This document shows positions 5,809-11,298 of a stretch of DNA of 11,801 bases, piece after piece. Under the pieces are notes generated by a model that searched no databases, was not told the origin of the DNA, and saw only the letters and a list, made by a program, of their open reading frames with translations. Every line of letters starts with the position of its first letter. Within the stretch, counting starts at the first letter, position 1. The position numbers and the translations under genes were made by a program. This DNA is from Caulobacteraceae bacterium UBA6225 (lineage in GTDB: Bacteria; Pseudomonadota; Alphaproteobacteria; Caulobacterales; Caulobacteraceae): assembly GCA_002441055.1 (NCBI GenBank), contig DJWR01000069.1:1-11801 (forward strand). The letters are read 5' to 3'.

Positions 5809-7518
5809 TTGGCCAAGACGACACCATTGGCGGCCTGGGCGCGGCTGAAGGGGATGATCCCCGGTTTGCCGGTCCTGATCCTGGTGCTGGGACTGAGCGC
5901 CACGGCGGCCGGCGGATGGGTGATCGAACGTCTGGCGGCGGCCCGGGAGCAGCAGCGCTTTGACGCCCTGGTGGATCAGGCCAATGGCGCCATCGCTGAC
6001 CGTCTGGCCACCTATGTGGCGGTGCTGCGGGCCAGCGCTGGCCTGTTCGCCGCCAGCGACGGGGTCTCCTACGAGGAATTCCGACGGTTCTCCCAGCGTG
6101 TGCAGCTGGCCCAGCGCTACCCCGGCATCCAGGGGCTCGGCTATTCCGCCCGCATCCCCAGCCGGGAGGCTGCGGCGATCGAGGCGCAGATGCGGGCGGC
6201 AGGCCGTCCTGACTTCACCCTTCAGGCGCCCATCGGGGCGGGGGCCGACGAACGTCACGCCATCCTGTTCCTGGAGCCGGAGGACCGCCGCAATCTCGCC
6301 GCCCTGGGCTTTGACATGTATGCCGAGCCCGTGCGCAGGGAGGCCATGGCGCGCGCGCGCGACACTGGGCTAGCGACCATGTCTGGCAAGGTTCGCCTCG
6401 TCCAGGAGATCGATGAAGTCCCGCAGGCGGGATTTCTCATCTACGAGCCTGTCTATGCGGGCGGCCAAATACCCTCGACAGTGGAGGCCCGCCGTGAGGC
6501 TCTGATCGGCTTTGTCTATGCGCCGTTTCGCGCCGGCGACCTGCTTCAGGCGGTGTTCGACACCATCAGCCAACGCCCCTATCGCTATGCGGTCTATCAC
6601 GGGCCGGTTCGCCCGGAGAACCTGCTGTTCCGGTCAGACCCGGGCGCTGGCTGGGTGGATTTCGGCCCCCTCGAAATCCGTCAGGTCCAGGTGGCCGGCG
6701 GCAGCTGGACGGTGGTCTATCGGGCGGGGCCAGACTATGTGGCCAGCGCGGCGCGTCAGCTGGTCTGGGCGTTCGTGATTGGCGGCGTTCTGGCCACGGG
6801 TCTGGTGGCCGCGGCGACCTGGCGCCAGGGCATGGAGCGCATGGCCGCTGAACGGGAGGTGGCCGCCCGCAAGGCCATCGAGGCGCGCCAGAAGCTGCTG
6901 CTCGACGAACTGAACCACCGGGTGAAGAACACGCTGGCCACCGTACAGTCGATCGCCGCCCAGAGCCTCCGAGAGGCCACCGATGTCGAAAGCGTGCGGG
7001 TGAATTTTGAGAACCGGCTGATCGCCCTCTCACAGGCGCACAATCTGCTGACCCGGGATGGATGGCGCGGCGCCAATCTGGCCGAGCTGGCCCTGACCGA
7101 ACTGCGGCCCTATCTCGGCGTGGCCGAGGCGCGGGTCGAGATGCAGGGGCCCGCCGTCTGGCTGGCGCCCAATACAGCCGTGGCCCTGGGCATGGCCCTG
7201 CATGAGCTGACTACCAATGCCGTCAAGTATGGGGCCCTGTCTGACCCCAACGGACGGATCGCGTTGGAATGGTCGGTGGAGGAGCGTGACGCCGACACCG
7301 AGCGTCTCACCCTCAGCTGGCGCGAAATCGGTGGCCCTCCGGTCCTCCCACCCACCCGGCGGGGCTTTGGCTCAAGGCTGATCGTCGGCGGCCTGGCCCA
7401 CCAGCTGGACGGCGAGGTCGACCTCGACTTCGCGCCAGAGGGCGTTTGCTGCACGATCAGGTTCGACATTCCCCGTCAGGTGGCCGGCCAGATGCTATCG
7501 GTGGGCGCGGCGGCGTGA
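5809..7518 (+). CDS. CHASE-domain sensor histidine kinase of the HWE family (orphan)
   Basis: A 569-residue membrane sensor kinase. A first membrane segment (about 18-38) is followed by a periplasmic CHASE ligand-sensing domain (about 45-305, with YPGIQGLGYSARI at 104-116 and the LGFDMYAEPVRREAMARARDTG stretch at 166-187), a second membrane segment (about 318-337) and a cytoplasmic kinase. The kinase has the HWE layout: H-box DELNHRVKN with the phospho-acceptor His370, N-box HELTTNAVKYGALS (His465, Asn470), W-x-E at Trp504/Glu506, and GFGSRLI (519-525). There is no receiver domain and no neighbouring response regulator, so the partner is elsewhere. Such kinases in alphaproteobacteria often feed the PhyR-NepR-EcfG stress pathway (inference). 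The TTG start has GAGGGAG (5797-5803) 5 bases upstream; the next Met (residue 16) has a badly spaced Shine-Dalgarno. Confidence 0.92.
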   Translation: MAKTTPLAAWARLKGMIPGLPVLILVLGLSATAAGGWVIERLAAAREQQRFDALVDQANGAIADRLATYVAVLRASAGLFAASDGVSYEEFRRFSQRVQLAQRYPGIQGLGYSARIPSREAAAIEAQMRAAGRPDFTLQAPIGAGADERHAILFLEPEDRRNLAALGFDMYAEPVRREAMARARDTGLATMSGKVRLVQEIDEVPQAGFLIYEPVYAGGQIPSTVEARREALIGFVYAPFRAGDLLQAVFDTISQRPYRYAVYHGPVRPENLLFRSDPGAGWVDFGPLEIRQVQVAGGSWTVVYRAGPDYVASAARQLVWAFVIGGVLATGLVAAATWRQGMERMAAEREVAARKAIEARQKLLLDELNHRVKNTLATVQSIAAQSLREATDVESVRVNFENRLIALSQAHNLLTRDGWRGANLAELALTELRPYLGVAEARVEMQGPAVWLAPNTAVALGMALHELTTNAVKYGALSDPNGRIALEWSVEERDADTERLTLSWREIGGPPVLPPTRRGFGSRLIVGGLAHQLDGEVDLDFAPEGVCCTIRFDIPRQVAGQMLSVGAAA

Positions 7519-7541
7519 ACCCTCTGGCCGGTTGAGCCGTT
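7516..7541 (+). promoter_or_regulatory. Near-consensus EcfG-type promoter before the DUF2171 gene
   Basis: TGAAC (7516-7520) and CGTT (7538-7541) are separated by 17 bases. The EcfG (sigma-T/RpoE2) consensus is GGAAC-N16-17-CGTT, so there is one mismatch, at the first base of the -35. The -35 begins in the stop codon of the kinase gene. A start near 7547 would give a leader of about 27 bases containing the Shine-Dalgarno AGGAG. The mismatch keeps confidence low. Confidence 0.35.
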
Positions 7542-7573
7542 CCCTGGTCTCCCCATCAACGAAGGAGACCTCC

Positions 7574-7810
7574 ATGATCCAAGCCTCAGAAATCAAGGAA
7601 CATATGGAAGTGGTCGGGTCGGACGGCGGTCATGTGGGCCGCGTGGACCACGTGCTCGACACCGAGATCGAGCTGGCCAAGTTCGACATGGGCGCTGGCC
7701 TGAAGCACCACATGATCCCCATGACCTGGGTGGAGCGCGTGGCCGACGACAAGGTCTGCCTCAACCTCACCAAGGACGCCGCCAAGTCCTCCTGGCGCGA
7801 AAAGGCCTAG
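7574..7810 (+). CDS. DUF2171 domain protein
   Basis: A 78-residue soluble protein with the DUF2171 pattern: MIQASEIKEHMEVVGSDGGHVGRVDHV, a central KHHMIPMTWVERV, and an ending DKVCLNLTKDAAKSSW. The fold is expected to be a small beta barrel related to PRC-barrel proteins. No enzymatic function is known. The start is fixed by AAGGAGA (7562-7568) before the ATG. It lies 55 bases after the kinase gene and may be co-transcribed, but it also has its own EcfG-like promoter candidate, which would fit a stress-induced protein. A strong stem-loop follows it. Confidence 0.85.
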   Translation: MIQASEIKEHMEVVGSDGGHVGRVDHVLDTEIELAKFDMGAGLKHHMIPMTWVERVADDKVCLNLTKDAAKSSWREKA

Positions 7811-7819
7811 GTCGACAAA

Positions 7820-7857
7820 GCCTGACCGTCCCCTCAGGCATGGGGGCGGTCCCAGGC
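7820..7857 (+). terminator. Stem-loop terminator after the DUF2171 gene
   Basis: GCCTG (7820-7824) pairs with CAGGC (7853-7857), ACCG (7825-7828) with CGGT (7847-7850), and TCCCC (7829-7833) with GGGGG (7842-7846, one G:T pair). The loop is 8 bases and a 2-base CC bulge lies on the 3' side. It begins 10 bases after the stop codon. Only a short CTT follows, so termination may be incomplete. It separates this gene from the toxin-antitoxin pair. Confidence 0.6.
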
Positions 7858-7887
7858 CTTGAACCGCCCTGATTTGCGCGGCAGAGT

Positions 7888-7900
7888 AAGGAAATTCCTT
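7888..7900. promoter_or_regulatory. Perfect palindrome upstream of the antitoxin gene, candidate autoregulatory operator
   Basis: AAGGAA and TTCCTT form a perfect 6-base inverted repeat around a single central A, 12 bases before the antitoxin ATG. AbrB/MazE-type antitoxins bind palindromes in their own promoter region, and the toxin usually strengthens this binding. No clear -35/-10 pair could be assigned around it. Confidence 0.5.
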
Positions 7901-7912
7901 CCGAGAACTGGC

Positions 7913-8128
7913 ATGATCATCAGCAAACTGACGTCCAAGGCTCAGACCACAATACCGCAGGCCGTAAGGAACGCTCTGAACCTGAAGGCTGGGGATGAGC
8001 TTGTTTATACCATTGATGGCGACAGCGTCGTGATCACCAGACGGGGCCGCCTGGGCCAGGATGATCCGTTCGGCGCGTTCAGCGAGTGGCGCAGCGACGC
8101 TGACAGCCAAGCCTATGCCGACCTTTAG
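7913..8128 (+). CDS. AbrB/MazE-family antitoxin
   Basis: The first gene of a type II toxin-antitoxin pair. The 71-residue protein has an AbrB/SpoVT swapped-hairpin DNA-binding domain at about 1-45 (MIISKLTSKAQTTIPQAVRNALNLKAGDELVYTIDGDSVVITR, with the hallmark TIPQAVRNALNLKAGDEL), followed by an acidic and aromatic tail (DDPFGAFSEWRSDADSQAYADL) that in this family wraps the toxin. The start is ATG 7913, where the family begins; the Shine-Dalgarno is weak (GAG about 7 bases upstream). An in-frame TTG at 7859 lies in the preceding stem-loop region and is unlikely. It overlaps the toxin gene by 14 bases. The base composition looks less GC-rich than its neighbours, as often seen for horizontally acquired TA modules. 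Confidence 0.92.
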   Translation: MIISKLTSKAQTTIPQAVRNALNLKAGDELVYTIDGDSVVITRRGRLGQDDPFGAFSEWRSDADSQAYADL

Positions 8129-8468
8129 GCAAGGGGACGTCGTCCGAGTTCCGTTTCCCTACACAGACCGCAACACACGTCAGTATCGGCCCGCCCTGGT
8201 TGTGTCAGCCGGCCCAATGGGTGACGGCGCCGCATTGCTTTGGGTGGTGATGATCACCAGCGCGGGCAACCGGCGTTGGAACGATGACGTCTCGCTGGAG
8301 ACGGGCTACGCCGAGGCCGGGCTTCCCGCGCCATCGATCATCCGACCGACGAAGATCGCCACCATTGATGTGGCCATGGCCGACCGATTGGGCGAGGTGC
8401 CGGCGCCTCTCTTTGCGGACGTCATGAGCCGCGTGCACGCGATCTTAGGCCAAGCTCTTCCAAGCTAG
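8115..8468 (+). CDS. PemK/MazF-family mRNA interferase toxin
   Basis: The toxin of the pair, predicted to be a ribosome-independent endoribonuclease that cuts mRNA. The 117-residue protein begins MPTFRQGDVVRVPFPYTD, the typical PemK/MazF opening, followed by RPALVVS with Arg25 and VMITS with Thr48, which correspond to the usual active-site Arg and Thr/Ser, and then PSIIRPTKIATID (73-85). The ATG lies inside the antitoxin gene (14-base overlap in another frame), which indicates coupled translation and supports this start over upstream in-frame codons. The length is typical for the family. No truncation or lost key residue is visible, so the toxin may be active. It converges on the aminotransferase gene across a strong stem-loop. 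Confidence 0.93.
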   Translation: MPTFRQGDVVRVPFPYTDRNTRQYRPALVVSAGPMGDGAALLWVVMITSAGNRRWNDDVSLETGYAEAGLPAPSIIRPTKIATIDVAMADRLGEVPAPLFADVMSRVHAILGQALPS

Positions 8469-8469
8469 A

Positions 8470-8504
8470 CGGGGCTCGAACGGGTGCGACCCGCACAAGC
8501 CCCG
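8470..8504. terminator. Bidirectional stem-loop terminator between toxin and aminotransferase genes
   Basis: CGGGGCT (8470-8476) pairs perfectly with AGCCCCG (8498-8504), and inside it CGGGT (8481-8485) pairs with ACCCG (8489-8493) around a GCG loop; CGAA and CACA form a symmetric internal loop. It starts right after the toxin stop and ends 8 bases before the aminotransferase stop on the other strand, the expected place for a shared terminator of two convergent genes. There is no long T-run on either side. Confidence 0.65.
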
Positions 8505-8512
8505 ACGTGCCC

Positions 8513-9715
8513 TCATTTTACCGAAGCACAGAAACGCTGGATGCGGCCGCAGGCGTCTTCCAGCACCGCATTGCTGGTGGCGTAGGAGATGCGGAAGAAG
8601 GGCGATAGGCCAAACGCCTCGCCGAACACCACCGCCACGCCCTCGGCTTCGAGGAGTTCGTTGGCGAAGTCCTTGTCCGAGCCGATGACGTTGCCGCTTG
8701 GCGCGGTCTTGCCGATCAGCCCCTCGCAGGACGGATAGACATAGAAGGCGCCCTCCGGCGTCGGGCACTTCAGGCCAGAGGCCTGGTTCAGCATCGACAC
8801 CACCAGATCGCGACGGCCCTGGAACAGCTTGGCGTTGGGCTTGATGAAGTCCTGCGGGCCGTTCAGCGCCTCCACCGCCGCCCACTGCGAGATCGAGCAG
8901 GGGTTGGAGGTGGACTGGCTCATCACCTTGGCCATCAGCTTGATCAGCGGCTCAGGACCGGCGGCGTAGCCGATCCGCCAGCCGGTCATGGCGTAGGCCT
9001 TGGAAACCCCGTTCATGGTGAGCGTGCGCTCATAGAGGGCCGGCTCTACCTGGGCGATGGTCACGAACTCCATGTCGTCGAACAGCAGGTGCTCGTACAT
9101 GTCGTCAGTGAGGATCCACACCTGGGGATGGCGCATCAGCACATCGGCCAGGGCCTTCAGCTCGGTCCGGGTATAGGCCGCGCCGGACGGGTTAGACGGG
9201 GAGTTCAGGAACACCCAGCGAGTCTTGGGCGTGATGGCCTTGTCCAGGTCCTCGGGCCGCAGCTTGAAGCCGGTCTCGGCGGTGGTGGGCGCAAAGACCG
9301 GCGTGCCGCCAGCCAGCAGCACCATGTCGGGATAGCTGACCCAGTAGGGTGTCGGGATCACCACCTCGTCCCCGGGGTTAAGGGTCGCCATCATGGCGTT
9401 GAAGATCACCGGCTTGCCGCCGGGCGAGACGTTCACCTGGCTGGGCTTGTAGGTCAGGCCGTTTTCGCGGGCGAACTTGGCGACGATGGCCTCCTTCAGC
9501 TCCGGCACGCCATCGACGGTGGTGTACTTGGTCTTGCCGTCTTGAATGGCCTTGATGGCCGCGTCCTTGATATTCTGCGGCGTATCGAAGTCGGGCTCCC
9601 CGGCGCCGAGGCTAATGATGTCGCGGCCCTGGGCTTTCAGTTCACGCGCCTTCTGGTCGGTCGCCATGGTGGCGGACGGCTTGACGCGGGCGAGCGTGGA
9701 CGATTGCAGCGACAT
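8513..9715 (-). CDS. aatA: Class I pyridoxal-phosphate aminotransferase, aspartate aminotransferase (AatA type)
   Basis: A cytoplasmic PLP enzyme that exchanges amino groups between aspartate and 2-oxoglutarate; some alphaproteobacterial relatives also use prephenate. The 400-residue length is typical. Key residues are visible: GAGEPDFDTP (37-46), NSPSNPSG with Asn175, TDDMYEHL with Asp204 and Tyr207 that hold the PLP ring, the PLP-binding Lys239 in SKAYAMTGWRIGY with Arg247, and the carboxylate-binding Arg375 in FFRISYATS. The start at 9715 is chosen because MSLQSSTLARVKPSATMA is the family N-terminus and AAGGGAG lies about 9 bases upstream. The frame stays open for about 1.2 kb further upstream, but that stretch is not protein-like. 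Transcribed alone, it diverges from the lipoprotein gene. Confidence 0.95.
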   Translation of the reverse strand: MSLQSSTLARVKPSATMATDQKARELKAQGRDIISLGAGEPDFDTPQNIKDAAIKAIQDGKTKYTTVDGVPELKEAIVAKFARENGLTYKPSQVNVSPGGKPVIFNAMMATLNPGDEVVIPTPYWVSYPDMVLLAGGTPVFAPTTAETGFKLRPEDLDKAITPKTRWVFLNSPSNPSGAAYTRTELKALADVLMRHPQVWILTDDMYEHLLFDDMEFVTIAQVEPALYERTLTMNGVSKAYAMTGWRIGYAAGPEPLIKLMAKVMSQSTSNPCSISQWAAVEALNGPQDFIKPNAKLFQGRRDLVVSMLNQASGLKCPTPEGAFYVYPSCEGLIGKTAPSGNVIGSDKDFANELLEAEGVAVVFGEAFGLSPFFRISYATSNAVLEDACGRIQRFCASVK

Positions 9716-9756
9716 GGACGCAGACTCCCTTTGGAGCGGGTGGGGAAGGAGTGCGG

Positions 9757-9785
9757 GGTTTAACTTGAAGCCCCCTGCGCCGCAA
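9757..9785 (-). promoter_or_regulatory. Probable housekeeping promoter of the aminotransferase gene
   Basis: On the minus strand, TTGCGGC (9785-9779) and GTTAAACC (9764-9757) are 14 bases apart. The Caulobacter housekeeping consensus, as I recall it, is TTGACGS-N10-14-GCTANAWC, so 5 of 7 and 6 of 8 positions agree with allowed spacing. Transcription would start near 9750, about 35 bases before the ATG. Confidence 0.4.
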
Positions 9786-9799
9786 ACGCGCCGCACGAC

Positions 9800-9824
9800 G
9801 GAACCCCAGTTAAGCCTGCCCGTT
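9800..9824 (+). promoter_or_regulatory. Exact EcfG (sigma-T/RpoE2) general stress response promoter
   Basis: GGAAC (9800-9804) is followed after exactly 16 bases by CGTT (9821-9824), an exact match to the GGAAC-N16-17-CGTT element of the alphaproteobacterial stress sigma factor EcfG. It lies in the 138-base gap between divergent genes and points to the lipoprotein gene. Transcription would start near 9830, leaving a leader of about 24 bases with the Shine-Dalgarno AAGGGG (9841-9846). Confidence 0.72.
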
Positions 9825-9853
9825 GGCGCCTGAGCCACAGAAGGGGCCCAAAA

Positions 9854-10252
9854 GTGATCCGACCAGTTCTGATGTTCGCCCTCAGCGCCGTCCTCGCCGC
9901 CTGTGGGGCCGAGGAAACCGCCGCGCCTGCCATCGATCCCGCCGCCTCGCCGCAAAGCCCGCCGGCCGTCGCCAGGCCCGGCTATGTGGGGCGGTGGGCT
10001 GCAAACCCTGGCCTCTGCGCCGACGGCGCCTGGACCTTTCGCCATGACGGATTGAGCACAGCCGGGGAGGTATCGTGCCGGTTCGACGGGGTGGCCGCCC
10101 TGGACGAGGGCTATGAGATCGCCGCCACCTGCACCGCCGAGGCGCCGCCCCAGGCTCATCGTCTCAATCTCAGCCTCAGCCCTGATGGGCGGACGATGAG
10201 CGTCCGCGGCGGCCCCTTTGATGATCCGCCCCTGCTGACTCGCTGTCCTTGA
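9854..10252 (+). CDS. Small lipoprotein of unknown function, predicted stress-regulated
   Basis: A 132-residue predicted lipoprotein. The N-terminus is a lipoprotein signal peptide (MIRPVLMFALSAVLAAC) with the lipobox LAAC and the lipidated Cys17, so it should be anchored in the cell envelope. A proline/alanine-rich linker (about 19-42) precedes a small domain starting GYVGRWAANPGLCADGAWTFRHDGL that contains four cysteines (Cys54, one near 80, one near 94, and Cys131), perhaps two disulfides. I do not recognise a named family. The GTG start has AAGGGG 7 bases upstream. It is preceded by an exact EcfG-type promoter, the best clue to its role. The aminotransferase gene is divergent and a VTT membrane protein gene follows after 63 bases. 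Confidence 0.82.
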   Translation: MIRPVLMFALSAVLAACGAEETAAPAIDPAASPQSPPAVARPGYVGRWAANPGLCADGAWTFRHDGLSTAGEVSCRFDGVAALDEGYEIAATCTAEAPPQAHRLNLSLSPDGRTMSVRGGPFDDPPLLTRCP

Positions 10253-10259
10253 CGGTCTT

Positions 10260-10280
10260 GCCGGGCGGCGCGGCCCCGGC
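10260..10280 (+). terminator. Possible GC stem-loop after the lipoprotein gene
   Basis: GCCGGG (10260-10265) pairs with CCCGGC (10275-10280) around a 9-base loop, 7 bases after the stop codon. Only TT follows, so it may be a weak terminator or only local structure in GC-rich DNA. Confidence 0.35.
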
Positions 10281-10315
10281 TTGACCCGCGCGGCCGGATC
10301 GGCGAGGCGTGCGCC

Positions 10316-11044
10316 ATGCGCCGCCTGATCAGCTTCGTGACCAATATGGACGCGCGCGCCTGGCGGGGCGTGGCGGTTTCCTTCGTGCTGTTTGGCGGGG
10401 TGGGCCTCGTCTTCCTGTTCGGGGCCCAGGTGCTGGGCTTTAACGGAGAGGCCACGGTCGAGCACTGGCTGGGCATGGCCGCCCACAGTCCCTGGGCCCT
10501 GCCGAGCGCTGTGGCGGCCTTCGCCATCCTCGCCTTTGTGGGCGTGCCGCAATTCGTGCTGATCGCCGCCGCCGTAGTGGCCTTCGGCGCCTGGACCGGG
10601 TTCACCTACAGCTGGATCGGCACCATGGTCTCGGCCCTGGTGGGCTTCTATCTCGGCCGTCTGGCTGGCGCGCGGACCCTGGACGCCTTTGCAGGCGAGG
10701 GGGTGCGCCAGTTCATGCGCCTGGTGGGACGCAATGGATTCTGGGCCAGCCTGATCGTGCGGTTGGTGCCTTCTGCGCCCTTCATCGTCGTCAATATGGC
10801 CGCTGGGGTCACTCCGATGCGCCTGACCCAGTTCGCGGGCGGCACCGCACTTGGCATCATCCCGAAGATCGGCGTCACCGCGTTCGCCGGTAACACCATC
10901 GCCCAGGCCATGCGCGGGGGCGGGCCTGGTCATATCGCCCTGCTCGCCGCCATCGCCGGTGGCTGGATCCTGATGGGGTGGTTCGCGCGAAAGTGGCTGA
11001 AGTCCCGTGAGGCCGCGGCCGCCGAGGGGGACCCGGCTGCCTGA
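10316..11044 (+). CDS. TVP38/TMEM64 family (VTT domain) inner membrane protein
   Basis: A 242-residue polytopic membrane protein with about six hydrophobic segments (about 18-38, 62-88, 92-115, 143-162, 172-192 and 205-224). The VTT/SNARE-associated domain is recognisable: GVPQFVLIAAAVVAFGAWTGF (76-96), then a glycine- and alanine-rich helix ending in FYLGRLAGAR (111-120), and the hallmark RLVPSAPFIVVNMAAGVT (149-166), where the family has Arg-Leu-x-Pro and Asn-x-x-x-Gly. Members of this superfamily, which includes DedA, are linked to lipid scrambling or envelope homeostasis; the substrate here is unknown. The ATG at 10316 has GAGG 8 bases upstream. The C-terminus is cytoplasmic-looking and charged. 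A short hairpin with a T-run follows. Confidence 0.88.
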   Translation: MRRLISFVTNMDARAWRGVAVSFVLFGGVGLVFLFGAQVLGFNGEATVEHWLGMAAHSPWALPSAVAAFAILAFVGVPQFVLIAAAVVAFGAWTGFTYSWIGTMVSALVGFYLGRLAGARTLDAFAGEGVRQFMRLVGRNGFWASLIVRLVPSAPFIVVNMAAGVTPMRLTQFAGGTALGIIPKIGVTAFAGNTIAQAMRGGGPGHIALLAAIAGGWILMGWFARKWLKSREAAAAEGDPAA

Positions 11045-11061
11045 GGTCGCGCATAATTCTT

Positions 11062-11080
11062 GCCGGCAGGGCGGCTTTTT
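11062..11080 (+). terminator. Weak intrinsic terminator after the VTT gene
   Basis: GCCG (11062-11065) pairs with CGGC (11072-11075) around GCAGGG and is followed directly by TTTTT (11076-11080). The stem is only 4 pairs, but the T-run right after it and the position 18 bases after the stop fit a rho-independent terminator. Confidence 0.45.
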
Positions 11081-11087
11081 CCGCTTC

Positions 11088-11115
11088 CTGACGCAAGACC
11101 GTTGCGGCGCAGATC
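11088..11115 (+). promoter_or_regulatory. Candidate promoter of the leu leader
   Basis: CTGACGC (11088-11094) matches the Caulobacter -35 TTGACGS at 6 of 7 positions. After 13 bases, CGCAGATC (11108-11115) is a weaker match to GCTANAWC. Transcription would then start near 11121, about 16 bases before the leader ATG. An alternative pair, TTGCGG (11102-11107) with TAGAAA (11125-11130), would leave almost no leader before the ATG. Confidence 0.35.
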
Positions 11116-11136
11116 GATCTTGAGTAGAAAACGCCC

Positions 11137-11208
11137 ATGACCAACGGTTTCCACAGCCTGCTTCTTGGCCTTCCGCTGGGGCTTAGCCGCCCCTGGGCGC
11201 CCCTGTAG
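11137..11208 (+). CDS. leuL: Leucine-rich leader peptide of leuA (attenuator)
   Basis: A 23-codon frame from ATG 11137 to TAG 11206-11208 encodes MTNGFHS followed by LLLGLPLGL and then SRPWAPL. Seven of 23 residues are leucine, six of them within nine consecutive codons (11158-11184, CTG and CTT). It lies 90 bases before the leuA start in the same direction and is followed by GC-rich stem-loops, the classic layout of transcription attenuation, where ribosome stalling at Leu codons under leucine shortage prevents terminator formation. LeuA attenuation is known in proteobacteria. The Shine-Dalgarno is weak. The gene is too short for usual gene calling. Confidence 0.82.
   Translation: MTNGFHSLLLGLPLGLSRPWAPL
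11178..11193 (+). other. Leader stem-loop within the Leu codon region
   Basis: GGGGC (11178-11182) pairs with GCCCC (11189-11193) around TTAGCC. It covers the last Leu codons of the cluster, so a ribosome stalled there would melt it. It may act as the first (pause or 1:2) hairpin of the attenuator. Confidence 0.45.
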
Positions 11209-11232
11209 GCTTGCGCGAAACCTCGCGGAGCC
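11208..11232 (+). other. Stem-loop after the leader peptide stop
   Basis: GGCT (11208-11211) pairs with AGCC (11229-11232), and CGCG (11214-11217) with CGCG (11224-11227) around the loop AAACCT; TG and G are unpaired between the two stems. It begins at the last base of the leader stop and may be an intermediate structure of the attenuator. Confidence 0.45.
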
Positions 11233-11260
11233 GGGCGCTCAGGGGATGACCCCGCCGCCC
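11233..11260 (+). terminator. Attenuator terminator hairpin before leuA
   Basis: GGGCG (11233-11237) pairs with CGCCC (11256-11260) and GGGG (11242-11245) with CCCC (11250-11253) around the loop ATGA, with an internal loop of CTCA and GC. A pyrimidine-rich GACCTTCCTAG follows, a poor T-run. An alternative pairing exists: CAGGGG (11240-11245), the 5' arm, can pair with CCCCTG at 11200-11205 or its copy at 11190-11195 in the leader coding region. The two structures exclude each other, as expected for terminator and antiterminator. Confidence 0.55.
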
Positions 11261-11298
11261 GACCTTCCTAGAATGAGCTCCCGCGAAGAGATCCTGAC

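Noticed and set aside
9760..9813. Inverted repeat TTAACT (9760-9765) and AGTTAA (9808-9813); possible CtrA site from the TTAA pair
   Set aside because: The halves are far apart, and CtrA boxes need TTAA-N7-TTAA, which is not met. The left half is better explained as part of the aminotransferase -10 element.
9716..10933. The aminotransferase frame stays open for about 1.2 kb upstream of its start, giving a potential 806-residue protein
   Set aside because: The extension is low-complexity, rich in Gly, His and Arg, and lies antisense to the lipoprotein and VTT genes. The family N-terminus and a Shine-Dalgarno are at 9715. Long antisense frames are common in GC-rich DNA.
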